In this document: positions 15,940 through 26,455 of the stretch, one piece after another | How the letters are laid out: each line of letters opens with the position of its first letter | Numbering within the stretch: position 1 is the first letter of the stretch | From: Proteiniphilum sp. X52 | GTDB taxonomy: Bacteria; Bacteroidota; Bacteroidia; Bacteroidales; Dysgonomonadaceae | Length of the DNA: 64,000 bases | Direction: 5' to 3' | Assembly (NCBI RefSeq): GCF_003712195.1 | Contig: NZ_RDSD01000005.1 | Location: forward strand, 124,001-188,000 | Translations under genes and position numbers: made by a program | Notes under the pieces: model-generated | What the model was told of the DNA's origin: nothing | What the model saw: the letters and a program-made list of their open reading frames with translations, nothing else | The model's database searches: none

Positions 15940-17114
15940 TTTTTTCCGTTGATTATATGTGTGTGCAATGTTTTTCCTGACATGTCTTTCTGCCGCACAT
16001 CTATTCGGGAGTCCACCTTTATGTCGAGGTAGGTCTCATCATCATTGATAAGCACGGGAAAAAGAATGTGCTGATCTTCTCCCTTGTCGATGAACTGATA
16101 GTTGTGCGTATGTCCGCACAACATCAGGTCGATATTGGCTTTATTCAGCAGTGGCAGGAATTTTCGGGCGATATCCCGTGTCCCGTGCCAGGTTGAGCCT
16201 GTGGGTGGAATATGCATGATGACAATCCGGAAAGGTGTCGATTGGAATTCGGGGGTCGCGATAACGGTTTCAATCCACTCTCTTTGTTGATCCCTGTATG
16301 GGTCGAACTGCGCCAATTCGGAATATTCGATGTCGGAGTCGGGTTTGTCTTCGCCGCTGTCGAGGACCAGAAAGAAGGCGGGGCCATGGCGAAAAGCATA
16401 ATAAAAATTCCCGTTACTTCCCGGAAAGTAATCATAAAGCCCGGTATTTGCCTTTCCCCGGGTTTCGTGGTTGCCCCGCGCGTAAAACAACGGAATCTCC
16501 TTGGCGAACAGTTCTACCGCGGTATCCATAAACCCCGCGAATATTTCTTTTTCCTCATTAAGGGTGGAAATCATGTCTCCGTTAAAGATTACCAGGTCGG
16601 TGTTCTCTTTTTTCACGTCGCTCAACATCGCCCGTAAATTGTCGTTCTTTCCGTGTATGTCGTTGACCACCCGGAACGAAAAAGCTTTTTTGTTCCGGTC
16701 CAAAGTGGTGAAGGCGGGAGGTTTGCTGCTGTATACATTGGATGATGCAATAGAGCCGAACAGGATCTGGTGACCCGCATAGCCGGCCACCTCTTTTGAG
16801 AAGATCCGGTACCGGTATTCGGTGCCGGGGGAAAGGCCTTTCACGGTTATACGGTGTAATTTGCCGATCACGCGGTTTCCGTGTGATGTGTTGTAATACC
16901 TGGGCCTTTCGGTGGCGTAAAAACTGTCGTTTCCCGCCGGAGCCAGTTCGAGCCAGGATACGGCATCGTTGTCGGTTGTCCAGATGATGGTCGCCTCGTC
17001 TTCACCTATCCGCTGGATATAAGGACCGTTTGTGATCTGTATTCCTTGGGATAAAAGAAAGAATGGACAGCAAAAGAAAGATAATAACCAGGTTGTCTTC
17101 ATAAGATTCTTCAT
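15936..17114 (-). CDS. Secreted purple-acid-phosphatase-like metallophosphoesterase
   Basis: 392 residues. Signal peptide (MKTTWLLSFFCCPFFLLSQG; ATG 17102 is an alternative start). A fibronectin-like N-terminal domain (GPYIQRIGEDEATIIWTTDN .. YRYRIFSKE, ~25-105) as in purple acid phosphatases leads to a calcineurin-like domain with FRVVNDIHGK, LVIFNGDMIS, YARGNHETRG, VIMHIPPTGS and LMLCGHTHNY, all the dinuclear metal motifs. It removes phosphate from monoesters or cleaves diesters in the periplasm. Coupled to the EEP gene; a 260-base gap separates it from the GDPD gene upstream, in which I see no gene. Confidence 0.92.
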   Translation of the reverse strand: MKNLMKTTWLLSFFCCPFFLLSQGIQITNGPYIQRIGEDEATIIWTTDNDAVSWLELAPAGNDSFYATERPRYYNTSHGNRVIGKLHRITVKGLSPGTEYRYRIFSKEVAGYAGHQILFGSIASSNVYSSKPPAFTTLDRNKKAFSFRVVNDIHGKNDNLRAMLSDVKKENTDLVIFNGDMISTLNEEKEIFAGFMDTAVELFAKEIPLFYARGNHETRGKANTGLYDYFPGSNGNFYYAFRHGPAFFLVLDSGEDKPDSDIEYSELAQFDPYRDQQREWIETVIATPEFQSTPFRIVIMHIPPTGSTWHGTRDIARKFLPLLNKANIDLMLCGHTHNYQFIDKGEDQHILFPVLINDDETYLDIKVDSRIDVRQKDMSGKTLHTHIINGKK

Positions 17115-17376
17115 TTGGGAACTATTTTATCCGTTACTTTTCGAACGCCTAAGTTAGATCATTCGGATAAAAAAAGCAAACGGTGAGTCGTATAATGCTC
17201 CATTGTGGCCGGGGGCACGGTTCCATTTCTTTAGTATGTGAATAAAACACTAAAGAACATCTTTTTGTCAAAATAAGCAAATGGATCGGTTGGATTGTTG
17301 AAAAGGCTACTCTTACAAGCAATGAATAAAATTGGCCATCGCGTTGATTTATCTGATTTTTAAGTACTGAATCACA

Positions 17377-18705
17377 TTACTCCCAGCATAATAATATCTC
17401 TTTGAGGTCTTGAGGATAATCCGTCGTGATAAAATCAACGCCCATTGATATGAAATATTCAAAATCGGCAGTTGTATTCACTGTCCAGACATTTGTTTTC
17501 AGTCCTATATTTTGGGCGGTCTGTACCCAACCGGTATTTGTCTTGAGAACGCCGGATGAATAATCAAGGCCCCAGTATCTTTCCGCCTTCAAAGCTTCCG
17601 GAGCGAGATTTCCGTTGAGGTAAGCCACCCGGTTTCGGGGATTATTCGCAATGAGATTTTTACATATATTTTGGCTGAAAGATATATAATCAACCAGATC
17701 GGCAATTCCACCCCTATCCACCAGCTCCAATACACCCGCGACAGCCCTGTTTTCGTTTATTACCGTTGAATGAGGTTTTATTTCAATGATCAGTTTCGTC
17801 TTTTCCTGTCTTTTTACAATATCAATGCAATCTGCCAGAGTGGGAATCGGTTCGCCGTTAGACAACCTCACTTCTTGCAGGGCCGAATAAGTTGAATTCT
17901 CTATATTGATACCGTTTATCGTAGGATCATGGTTCAAAACGACTACGCCGTCTTTAGTGATCCAGACATCCAATTCTGAACCATAAATATCCAATTCAAA
18001 AGCACGCTGTAACGAAGCCAATGAATTTTGAGGGTAATCAGGAACCCTCCAATAACCTCTATGGGCAATGATTTTGGGAGTTGTTCTCTGAATAACCGGA
18101 ATCAAAACCAGATGGTTTACAGCCGATTCATTCTCAGGCTTAATCCTCACCACACCTTCCCGATAAGACATTTCATCCGGCAACGTTGAGATTGTGAAAT
18201 TATATTTTTTCTTACCTTTTTGCCATGCGTTGTCTTTTCTTTCAGTAATCCATTCGGGAAGTTCAAATTCAATCCGGACGTTCGACGTTATTTCCAAGGT
18301 GAATTCGAGTTTGGGGCACCGGACGAAAACAAAGTCTTGATCCACGGATATAAGAGGTTGTACTCCTGCTTGGTTTATGGAGATATTTATATTTTCCGAC
18401 CCACTTTTCACCGAGACAATCGCCTTTCTGTTTTGAAACATCTCATTTTCGGAAACCGCTATCTTCAGATTGGCTATTGTAACGTTCGATAGTGAGGGTT
18501 TACACCAATCCGGATTATCAGAAACGGCCCGAATTGATTTATCGGAGGTGACCGTGTAAAATATACTACTTGCTCCTGCATCTAAATTCACTATGGAATC
18601 AGCTGGCTGGATGGTCAGAAAACTTTTCATTTCATCCAAATCACTATTATGACATGATAATAGTAAATAGAGGAAAAGAAAAAGCCCTGTTTTCAGAGGT
18701 TTCAT
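17377..18705 (-). CDS. BACON-domain glycerophosphodiester phosphodiesterase lipoprotein
   Basis: 442 residues from ATG 18705, chosen because it begins a lipoprotein signal (MKPLKTGLFLFLYLLLSC). Two BACON-type beta domains (~30-200; SDNPDWCKPSLSNV, VSVKSGSENINISINQAG) precede a GDPD catalytic domain: IIAHRGYWRVPDYPQNSLAS (His/Arg), GSELDVWITKDGVVVLNHDP (metal Glu/Asp, His), LIIEIKPH, and TNVWTVNTTADF near the end. GDPDs release glycerol-3-phosphate and an alcohol from deacylated phospholipid head groups or teichoic-like polymers. The BACON domains probably bind glycan or surface. Upstream it carries a 40-bp leader nearly identical to that of the IPT/NHL gene. Confidence 0.92.
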   Translation of the reverse strand: MKPLKTGLFLFLYLLLSCHNSDLDEMKSFLTIQPADSIVNLDAGASSIFYTVTSDKSIRAVSDNPDWCKPSLSNVTIANLKIAVSENEMFQNRKAIVSVKSGSENINISINQAGVQPLISVDQDFVFVRCPKLEFTLEITSNVRIEFELPEWITERKDNAWQKGKKKYNFTISTLPDEMSYREGVVRIKPENESAVNHLVLIPVIQRTTPKIIAHRGYWRVPDYPQNSLASLQRAFELDIYGSELDVWITKDGVVVLNHDPTINGINIENSTYSALQEVRLSNGEPIPTLADCIDIVKRQEKTKLIIEIKPHSTVINENRAVAGVLELVDRGGIADLVDYISFSQNICKNLIANNPRNRVAYLNGNLAPEALKAERYWGLDYSSGVLKTNTGWVQTAQNIGLKTNVWTVNTTADFEYFISMGVDFITTDYPQDLKEILLCWE

Positions 18706-18710
18706 ATCAT

Positions 18711-18750
18711 TAAAATATTTATTTTCACCGAAGTCAGATATTGGCCTGCT
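18711..18750 (-). promoter_or_regulatory. Conserved leader element (copy 1)
   Basis: Directly upstream of the GDPD gene, with TGAAAATAAATATTTTA at 18711-18727. Nearly the same 40 bases stand in front of the IPT/NHL gene (27811-27850). The AT-rich core is quasi-palindromic and could be a ribosomal-protein-S1-type entry site or regulator site. Confidence 0.5.
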
Positions 18751-18894
18751 GTGGCATAGCTCAGACAAGCTTGGCTTTGGCCAGTTGGTTGTAAATCAAT
18801 TCATCTCATTTCATGTGAAATCGTATCTCACTATGCAGATATTGTATCCGGGAGGATAATGGCATATCGGTCCGGTAATACCTTCAGGTAAAAA

Positions 18895-20151
18895 CTATTC
18901 AACCCCTTCCAATTCCCTTATGTCATCCAGACTCAATGCTCCGTTCCAGATGCTTAATTCGGCGATATCAAATTCGTTATCATCTTTCTTAGCCCAGGGT
19001 CCCCCGCATAAAATTATTCCGTTTAGGTCTATCCTGAACCTGGAGTCGGAAGTCCCGCTGGTATGGAATTGTTGCCCATCAATAAAGAATCGGACATCTC
19101 CCGGTTTGAATGACAAATATAACCGATGCCATTTATCGGCCTCTATCAATCCGGCACCCGCATAGCCCGTCGCACCGACCCCGATAGTGGGTGGATTACT
19201 GTTTCTCACAAATATCTCTGCATCGCCCGTATTGGATAGATTTGTTTGGAAGAACGAGTAAAATCTTCCTACGACCGGAATTTTAAATTCAAAAAACAAC
19301 GTATATTCTGAAATATAATTTTCTCCTTCCTTTGGAATCATGCCATGATCCGCCAGAAAATGGCAATTTACCGGAATACGCACAGCCTTATTGTTGCTTG
19401 AGGGTCCATCTACTGGGAGAAAATGCGCATCAGGATCATAATCCACATTACGAACCATTTGCAACTCTTTTCCTTCCGTCGCTTTTGTCAGGTTTTGCGG
19501 GTCTTCAAACAACCAAGACCCTATTTTCTTGATACGTTCCCGTTGTACAACAGGCACAACCACTCTTGTTCCGGAATTTTCGGCCGCCGCTTTAATGGTG
19601 ATATTACCCGCGCGTTCTCCTGGCGCAATTGCGCTAAATCCAAAAACATGAGTGCCGTCTTCCTGGCGTATTCTTTCACTTATCCAATCCGGTAGCTCCA
19701 ACTCATAAGCAATGTTTCCCGTAATCTTCAGCGTAAATTCTAAATTGTCGTTATTAAGCAGAACATATGGCTTGTCCGGAACAATAGATGGAATCCAGCT
19801 CTGCGTTACAGTAATAGTAACATCGTCGAAACCTGCAGAAGACACGGTGATTTGAGCGGTGCGCTCTTCTGCTTTTCCATTTTGGGTGACCACTATTTTC
19901 AGATTATCCACCTTGTCTTTTATTATTTCAACTGTACACCAGGAGGGATCGGAAGAGTTTGCGGTAAAATCACGATTGGTGCTTACTGTTACATATCTTG
20001 TTTCAGATTCTCCCACAAAAGCCTGGGTTAAATCATTTCCCGCTACTCCAAAGTAAGGGGTTGTGTCTTCCGTGACTTTTTCATCCTTATCGCAGGAAAG
20101 TAATATGCATGCGATAAAACAGCCAGCAAATATTTTTGTTAATTTATTCAT
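18895..20151 (-). CDS. BACON + LamG/concanavalin-like surface lipoprotein
   Basis: 418 residues. Lipoprotein signal MNKLTKIFAGCFIACILLSC. Two BACON domains (~40-120 with SSDPSWCTVEIIKDKVDNLK and a typical VTITVTQSW ending; ~125-210). The last ~200 residues form a LamG-type jelly roll (EYTLFFEFKIPVVGRFYSFF, ADKWHRLYLSFKPGDVRFFI, IAELSIWNGALSLDDIRELE). No catalytic motifs are seen, so a surface glycan-binding protein of the SusCD system is the likely role. Gaps of about 190 bases flank it on both sides. Confidence 0.88.
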   Translation of the reverse strand: MNKLTKIFAGCFIACILLSCDKDEKVTEDTTPYFGVAGNDLTQAFVGESETRYVTVSTNRDFTANSSDPSWCTVEIIKDKVDNLKIVVTQNGKAEERTAQITVSSAGFDDVTITVTQSWIPSIVPDKPYVLLNNDNLEFTLKITGNIAYELELPDWISERIRQEDGTHVFGFSAIAPGERAGNITIKAAAENSGTRVVVPVVQRERIKKIGSWLFEDPQNLTKATEGKELQMVRNVDYDPDAHFLPVDGPSSNNKAVRIPVNCHFLADHGMIPKEGENYISEYTLFFEFKIPVVGRFYSFFQTNLSNTGDAEIFVRNSNPPTIGVGATGYAGAGLIEADKWHRLYLSFKPGDVRFFIDGQQFHTSGTSDSRFRIDLNGIILCGGPWAKKDDNEFDIAELSIWNGALSLDDIRELEGVE

Positions 20152-20341
20152 AATTGATCTGCATATAATATTATCTATAAACTAAGGCTGTAAAAATTCT
20201 CGAAATTTAAAATCCTCATTTTCATTAAAGTTTGACTATTGCTGTGACCGGCCATTTCCTTGGGCGAATGATTCCCTTGCACGTTTCATATTCTTTGGCG
20301 TGAGCCTATTTCATAGCATTATTCCAATTTATAACTCTGGG

Positions 20342-21238
20342 TTATAATTCATCCTCCTCGGTAGGCGGCGCGTCGATATTTCTTATCACAGAGTGTACGG
20401 TCTGACGTTTAGCCGACGCATCTGTAAATTGATAATACAGTTCGAAAGTTTGAGTGACAGGGTCGTATTTGCTTCCTCCAAGATCCGTTACATCGGCAAT
20501 TCCCCACGGAGAGATAGAAACACTGTTGTCTTCGGCAACAGTCAGTACCATGAAATTTGTAAGGAGGTCTTTATCCTCATCGGAAAGATTATGGACAGGC
20601 ATCCTCACTTTATTTACGGATAAGGCCTTCAATAAGGGCTGGATACCAACAATTGTGGCTGGAGAGGTTCTTGAGCTGCCGTTATAATTCCCTGCAAACC
20701 TATTTACCATTTCAATTTGATATACAATCGATTTCAATTTCGGATTTATGTCGTAGTCAGCGTTATTTGAAACCAGAGACAGGGGAAGGGCGTAAGGAAT
20801 AGAGGGATCCAGCCCCGAAAAATCAAACGGAACAGACAATATGCCGTATTGTTTTCCGGCTTTGATGGTAACATATTGTTCTCCATTCAATTGGTAGTTG
20901 TCGTCCGGGAGCATCACCCTGTTGGCATATCCCGGGTCTGCCAAAAGCTGAAGGGCATTCAGGGAATCCAATGCGTGCCGGTTGACTTTCAACCGTACCT
21001 GTAAATCGTGAGTGAGAGGCTGGGATGAGGCGCAGTAAACAGAGACTGCTATCGTGTCATTTTCGGTTTCAAAAGAATGCTCCCCTACATGCAGTAGATT
21101 GTTACTGTTTACTATATATACTGTCTTTTTATATTGTTCTCCGAAATCGACCTCATTGGAACAGGATGTCAATACTCCTGTCAGGCAAAAAACAATGATA
21201 AATCTTACTCCTGCAACTTTTTTCCTAATTGTCTTCAT
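20342..21238 (-). CDS. DUF1735/DUF4361-type surface lipoprotein (SusE-position)
   Basis: 298 residues from ATG 21238 (ATG 21262 would add eight). Lipoprotein signal ends LTGVLTSCSNEVDF. The N-terminal domain (KTVYIVNSNNLLHVGEH .. GLDPSIPYALPLSLVSNNAD) is the DUF1735 layout, with the proline-rich IPYALPL strand typical of Bacteroidetes SusE-like binding proteins; the C-terminal beta domain (~190-298) matches the DUF4361 position. Third gene after SusC-SusD, where glycan-binding lipoproteins are usual. Confidence 0.85.
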   Translation of the reverse strand: MKTIRKKVAGVRFIIVFCLTGVLTSCSNEVDFGEQYKKTVYIVNSNNLLHVGEHSFETENDTIAVSVYCASSQPLTHDLQVRLKVNRHALDSLNALQLLADPGYANRVMLPDDNYQLNGEQYVTIKAGKQYGILSVPFDFSGLDPSIPYALPLSLVSNNADYDINPKLKSIVYQIEMVNRFAGNYNGSSRTSPATIVGIQPLLKALSVNKVRMPVHNLSDEDKDLLTNFMVLTVAEDNSVSISPWGIADVTDLGGSKYDPVTQTFELYYQFTDASAKRQTVHSVIRNIDAPPTEEDEL

Positions 21239-21279
21239 AGGATTAATTTTAATAATATTCATTCTGTTCGGTAGTTAAA

Positions 21280-23319
21280 TTAATATCCGATCATTTGGAT
21301 AAGATTGTAATTCTTGTCAATTTCACTTTTGGGTATCGGCCAGAAAGTCTGCCGGGTAGTAAACACTTTATACAGGTAAGGTCTTTCAGTGGCTTTGACG
21401 ATGTTGTAAAATCTTTCCGCTTCTTGGGTCTTGGCGCTGACATCCAGTCCCATGACCGGCTCATTTTCGTGTATTACCGCCGTTTTATTACGGCGTGTGT
21501 CGAAGTAACGCCTTCCTTCCCACATCATTTCCAACAAGCGTTCCCGGGCTATGAGTTCTCTCATCTTTTGCCGGTCGGCTATGTCGTTGTCGGTAATCCC
21601 GGGTAATCCCACACGGTGGCGTATCAAATTGAAACAACGTTTCATCTCTGCCTGATCCCGTGAGACAGTTATCCCGTCTATAGTATAGTTTCCGTCTAAT
21701 TCGTTCATGGCTTCTACATAATTCAGATATACTTCCGCCATGCGGTAGAGAATGCTGTATTTTGTTTTTCTTCTCCCGTTAGGTAACCACGAATCCTCAT
21801 AATGGTTGAACTTGCGGCATAAATAACCGGTCATTGCATATTCTTCACCTTGGGCTGAAGGTCTCTGTGCAGCCGCTTCCTTTCCGCTTATGCTGTTGGC
21901 GAAGAATTTGGCCACTTTGCCATCGGCGCCAACCCTGTCGGGTGGGGTAGAGACAGATGGATAGAATGAATTGTTGAAAGCCACCGTAGCATAAAATCGA
22001 ATTTCCCTGTGGGCATACCATTTTCGGGTTCCTGCCAGCAATGTGAATCCGTTGGTCATCCTGTCTCCTGAGAAGGTGGAGTCTCGCTCGGTATATCCGG
22101 TTTGTTCATAGGGATATTGACTGCTTGCATTATGGATATCCCTTCCGTCAGCCATGTAATACATGTCTACGATGCGTTGGGGAAAATAAAAACCGCTCCA
22201 TCCGTCTATCATTCCGGGATCCATGTAACGGCCGTATTCTGCAGCATCAGAACCTTGCTTGGTAAACAAGAGTTCCGGGTTAGTGGATGCCTGCACGCAT
22301 TCTCCGTTAAACATATCCAGATATGAATGATAATGGTCGATCCCGCCTACTCCAGAAGGGAAATTGCTTTTTTCATCCGCCGGGACAGGAACATCGGGAG
22401 TATTCGCCATGACCGGGACGGTATACAGGTCATTAGGTTTTAGAGTGACCAACTCTTTGGCGGCAGCCGCGGCTTTTGCCCATTTTTCCATTCTCCTTTC
22501 AGGATTTAGTAAAGGAATTCCCGCTTTATTCCTGAAACTGGCAAACTCTCCATTTTGTCCGTTAAACAGTGGGCTGGCAGTGTATAGGGTTAAGCGGGAT
22601 AATACGGCTCTGGCGGCATTTTTGGTCGCTTTCCCTATTTCCGATTTATCCATGACTGATTCAGGGAGCAAGTCGATAGAAGTCCTCAATAATCCTTCCA
22701 CATAGTCGCTGCATTCATCCCAGGTGTTGCGCTCTATCATTAATTGGTCGATAGGAGTATCAAAATCAACCGGTTGGTCTGGGACGATAGGGATGGGGCC
22801 GTATGTCAACATCAACTCGAAATAGCACAACGCCTTGACGAATGTAGCTTCGCCTTTCCATTCCAATATCTGAACAGGTCCGGCTTCTTTGCATTCATCT
22901 ATCCGCATCAGGAAAGTATTGGCCCTGCGAATACCTTCATAAAACCTGTTATAGCGGTCTCCAAAACCATAAAAATTTTCAGACGTCAATTCATTATTCG
23001 ACCACACCGCGTATGAATGATAATTTCCGCGTTTATATCCCGACACGCATTCATCGGCAATGGGAGTCCATGGCATGGTGACATTATTCCTGCCGGGATT
23101 CCCGCGAAACGAACCATTATCAACTACATAGCCATATACGTTGTACAGGTATCTTTGCGCGTATTCCTGCTTGGCGAATACGGAATCCAAAGTAAACAAG
23201 TCTGTAATATACGGGTCAATATCCAAAAAGGTGCAGGAGGAATAGAACATCGATCCAACGGCAAGGAAAGCACCCGAAAACAGTATTATTGATTTTCTGA
23301 ATATTTTCTTTTGTAACAT
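21280..23319 (-). CDS. SusD/RagB-family nutrient-binding lipoprotein
   Basis: 679 residues, within the long end of the family. Signal peptide with lipobox SMFYSSCTFLDID. TPR-like N-terminal helices (YAQRYLYNVYGYVVD, ANTFLMRIDEC) and the family's conserved C-terminal block (YRMAEVYLNYVEAMNELDG, IRHRVGLPGI, LIARERLLEMMWEGRRYFDT, FWPIPKSEID). It caps the SusC channel on the outer membrane and binds the substrate. Gap to SusC only 21 bases. The substrate is not readable, but the downstream esterases point to phosphorylated material. Confidence 0.97.
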   Translation of the reverse strand: MLQKKIFRKSIILFSGAFLAVGSMFYSSCTFLDIDPYITDLFTLDSVFAKQEYAQRYLYNVYGYVVDNGSFRGNPGRNNVTMPWTPIADECVSGYKRGNYHSYAVWSNNELTSENFYGFGDRYNRFYEGIRRANTFLMRIDECKEAGPVQILEWKGEATFVKALCYFELMLTYGPIPIVPDQPVDFDTPIDQLMIERNTWDECSDYVEGLLRTSIDLLPESVMDKSEIGKATKNAARAVLSRLTLYTASPLFNGQNGEFASFRNKAGIPLLNPERRMEKWAKAAAAAKELVTLKPNDLYTVPVMANTPDVPVPADEKSNFPSGVGGIDHYHSYLDMFNGECVQASTNPELLFTKQGSDAAEYGRYMDPGMIDGWSGFYFPQRIVDMYYMADGRDIHNASSQYPYEQTGYTERDSTFSGDRMTNGFTLLAGTRKWYAHREIRFYATVAFNNSFYPSVSTPPDRVGADGKVAKFFANSISGKEAAAQRPSAQGEEYAMTGYLCRKFNHYEDSWLPNGRRKTKYSILYRMAEVYLNYVEAMNELDGNYTIDGITVSRDQAEMKRCFNLIRHRVGLPGITDNDIADRQKMRELIARERLLEMMWEGRRYFDTRRNKTAVIHENEPVMGLDVSAKTQEAERFYNIVKATERPYLYKVFTTRQTFWPIPKSEIDKNYNLIQMIGY

Positions 23320-23340
23320 GAGAATAACCTTTTAATTTTT

Positions 23341-26300
23341 TTAAAACGACATTTGCAATGCAAGCGTATATGACCTGGTAAGCGGGTATACGGCACCGTT
23401 GTCGCTGGCCTGTTCCGGGTCCCAGAATTTCACTTTATCCCAAACATGCAAGTTGTCTCCTATTAACGAAACACGCAGATTGTTCATCATCATCTTTTGG
23501 GTCAACATTTTCGGGAAGGTGTATCCTATCTCCAATGTCTTCAATCGCAAATAACTTGCATCTGCCAGCCAAAATGTCGACCTGCGGTTATTATTCACGT
23601 TGTTGCCATAGGTTAAACGCGGAAAGCGAGCATTTGGATTTTCCGTAGCCGGATCACCCGAGTAGGATGCCGGCGTCCACCTGTTTTTCTGATCCTTGAC
23701 AATTGACAATACATTGCCTAATCTTTCTCCTGCGAACGGATAGAATCCTGTTCCCCCAAAGAAGAAATCCGATTTGCCTGCTCCCCTGAAGAAGATATTG
23801 AAATCAAGTCCTTTCCATTTGACAGAACCTGCGAACCCATATTGTATCTTGGGAATCCGGGCATTTCCAATCGGTACTATGTCATCACTGTTGATCACCC
23901 CGTCCCCATTCACATCCTGATATTTGATGTCGCCCGGCAATACTTTCCCGAATTGGGGCGGGCTGTTCTTTACATCGTCCTCATCCTTAAACAGGCCTAA
24001 TGCGATAAGTCCGCGGGTAATTCCGTATGAATTTCCTTTTTGAGCCAAATACGGGTAACGGGGTATCACTTCATCGTAATCTATTATCTTGTCCCTGGTG
24101 AAGGTGAAGTTTCCGCGTGCCTCAATGATGAAATCTCCCAATGTCTTGGTATAGGAGGCTGTACCATCCGTGCCCCAACTTTTCATCCTTCCCACATTAC
24201 CCCAAACGGTAGATCCGATACCCAGTGTGCCGGGTAGCGTATTACGCGCCATAAAGATGTTGTCTCTCCTGTCCAGAAAGGCATCTATCGTTACGTTTAC
24301 TGCATTTTTCCATAAGATGAAATCAATGCCCCAGTTATGTTTTTTGGCACTCTCCCATACCAGTCCGGTAGATCCCAGTTCTGAATCGGTAACACCGGAA
24401 TAATAACTGGGAACATCTCCGAGATAATAACCTGTTGCATTCATATTTACCCTGGTTAAATATGGAAAACGTACTTCAGCTCCGTTTCTTTCTATTTTGT
24501 CATTACCTACCAGCCCGAAAGAGTAACGAAATTTTAAAGTATTGACAAATGGGATATTATCTTTTATATATTGGTAATTCGACACAACATATCCTACGGC
24601 TACCGAAGGGAAAAATCCGAATCGTTGCCTTTTGGGGAAATTTTCCGAACCGTTATAACCAAAATTGCCTTCCACGAAATATATATCATCGAAAGAATAG
24701 GTAAACCTGCCTGCCATACCTTGATTTCGTCTGGGAATGGACGATAATTCGTTATATACATCCGTTCGTTGGTAATCTTTCTGCTGGTACAGTAAAAGCG
24801 CTCCCACACGGTGTTTCTCATTGATTATTTTGTCATAATTGATTTTCCCCTCAAGGTAAATCGTGCGTCTTCCGTAAGAGGAGCTGTGATAGCTCATCGG
24901 CGAGGCAACCACCGTTTTTGTTGTAAGAAGTTCTCCTGTTTGCCAATTGCGGTCAACAGCCATATATAAATCTGGCATCTTATAACGTGTCTGGGTATGG
25001 CTGTTATCGTTATCGAAAGAGATACTTCCCGTAGTTTTTAATCCATCCACCAATGAGCCGAGATCCTGCTCTATCGTCAATAATGTCTCAATCGCATTGG
25101 AACGGTCCGATCTATAGCCTGTCTCATTCAGTAGAACCGTGGGGGATGTATTATTCCCCGAGCCATAAGATGGGTACATACCGTTAGAATACATTACCGG
25201 AACAGTCATTGGCGTTATATTGGATACCGCATCCCATATTTGGCCGGTATCGCCCATTCCCGGGCGGTTTTGATCCACTAGTTTTGCCGAAAGTAATAAA
25301 CTGACTTTGGTGCTTTTGGTTGCATTTACATCGATATTACTACGGAAAGAATATTGATTGCGACGTACATCTGAATGGTATTTTTGCATTCCTTCCTGTT
25401 TATATATCGCGTCATTGGTGCGATAAAACAGGCTCATATAATATCTTGCCAATTTCCCGCCTCCGGATATATTGACATTGCCCTGTAATGCATGTGTTTT
25501 ATCCCTTAATATTTCTTTTTGCCAATTTACATCAGGATAAAGGTCCGGATCCATCCCATATTTAATAATGTCGAATATTTCCGGCGAATAAACCGGAAGT
25601 CCGCCTCTTACCACCCTCGCTTCATTAGCCAGTATCGCGTAATCGTGCGCGCTCAAATAATCAGGGAGTCTGGGAAGTGTTTCCATACTGCTTTTAAAAT
25701 TGGCATTGATCGTTATTTTTCCTTCTTCACCGCGTCTGGTATTGATAAGGATAACCCCGTTAGCGCCACGGGCGCCATATATTGCCGTAGCAGTGGCGTC
25801 TTTTAATACCGAAAAACTTTCAATGTCTTCTGGTGCTAAATCATTTAAACCCGCAGCGCCGCGATCTATTCCGTCAATCAATACCAACGCGCTGCTTCCT
25901 CCGCCAAAGGTGCTGATACCCCGTATCCAGAATTCGGACACATCTGATCCTGGTTCACCGCTGGATTGAACCCCTATTAATCCTGCAATACGCCCCGCCA
26001 GATTATTTGTTACGGAAGTTATACCTCCCACCTTAAGTTCATCCGGCCTTATGGTGGCTATGGAACCCACAACGCTCACTTTTCTCTGTGTCCCATAACC
26101 CACCACACTGACTTCTTCAAGCATTTGAGTGGATTCTTTAAGGACTACGTTGATGAATTGATGGGGGGCACTCCCTACCTTAACTTGCTCAGGGATGAAC
26201 CCAATATAGGAAAAAAACAGTGTGTCGCCGGCCAATGTGTTGATCTCATATCTTCCTTCATAATCAGTAACCACTCCTCTGCTGGCGTCGGATTTCGCAT

Positions 26301-26433
26301 ATACATTGACCCCCACCAAAGTTTCCTCATTGCTGTCGGTAACTACGCCACTAACCTTTACTCTTGTTTGAGCATGCGTGAAAAAACATAACAAGAAGCA
26401 CGCATGGAATGCTGCAATTTTGTTTAGTCCCAT
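23341..26433 (-). CDS. SusC/RagA-family TonB-dependent outer-membrane transporter
   Basis: 1030 residues. Signal peptide, CarboxypepD-regulatory-like domain (VKVSGVVTDSNEETLVGVNV, ~20-105), TonB-box-like segment EVSVVGYGTQRK, plug domain (ITSVTNNLAGRIAGL .. VLIDGIDRGAAGLNDLAPED .. ATAIYGARGANGVILI) and a C-terminal barrel ending SYTLALQMSF. It imports the ligand delivered by SusD using TonB energy. It is second in the locus, after the IPT/NHL lipoprotein. Confidence 0.98.
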   Translation of the reverse strand: MGLNKIAAFHACFLLCFFTHAQTRVKVSGVVTDSNEETLVGVNVYAKSDASRGVVTDYEGRYEINTLAGDTLFFSYIGFIPEQVKVGSAPHQFINVVLKESTQMLEEVSVVGYGTQRKVSVVGSIATIRPDELKVGGITSVTNNLAGRIAGLIGVQSSGEPGSDVSEFWIRGISTFGGGSSALVLIDGIDRGAAGLNDLAPEDIESFSVLKDATATAIYGARGANGVILINTRRGEEGKITINANFKSSMETLPRLPDYLSAHDYAILANEARVVRGGLPVYSPEIFDIIKYGMDPDLYPDVNWQKEILRDKTHALQGNVNISGGGKLARYYMSLFYRTNDAIYKQEGMQKYHSDVRRNQYSFRSNIDVNATKSTKVSLLLSAKLVDQNRPGMGDTGQIWDAVSNITPMTVPVMYSNGMYPSYGSGNNTSPTVLLNETGYRSDRSNAIETLLTIEQDLGSLVDGLKTTGSISFDNDNSHTQTRYKMPDLYMAVDRNWQTGELLTTKTVVASPMSYHSSSYGRRTIYLEGKINYDKIINEKHRVGALLLYQQKDYQRTDVYNELSSIPRRNQGMAGRFTYSFDDIYFVEGNFGYNGSENFPKRQRFGFFPSVAVGYVVSNYQYIKDNIPFVNTLKFRYSFGLVGNDKIERNGAEVRFPYLTRVNMNATGYYLGDVPSYYSGVTDSELGSTGLVWESAKKHNWGIDFILWKNAVNVTIDAFLDRRDNIFMARNTLPGTLGIGSTVWGNVGRMKSWGTDGTASYTKTLGDFIIEARGNFTFTRDKIIDYDEVIPRYPYLAQKGNSYGITRGLIALGLFKDEDDVKNSPPQFGKVLPGDIKYQDVNGDGVINSDDIVPIGNARIPKIQYGFAGSVKWKGLDFNIFFRGAGKSDFFFGGTGFYPFAGERLGNVLSIVKDQKNRWTPASYSGDPATENPNARFPRLTYGNNVNNNRRSTFWLADASYLRLKTLEIGYTFPKMLTQKMMMNNLRVSLIGDNLHVWDKVKFWDPEQASDNGAVYPLTRSYTLALQMSF

Positions 26434-26455
26434 AATATCTTCTTATAGTTATTAT

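Noticed and set aside
18766-18779. AAGCTTGGCTT resembling the 69-bp promoter repeat
   Set aside because: Only 11 bases match and no TATATTTG follows.
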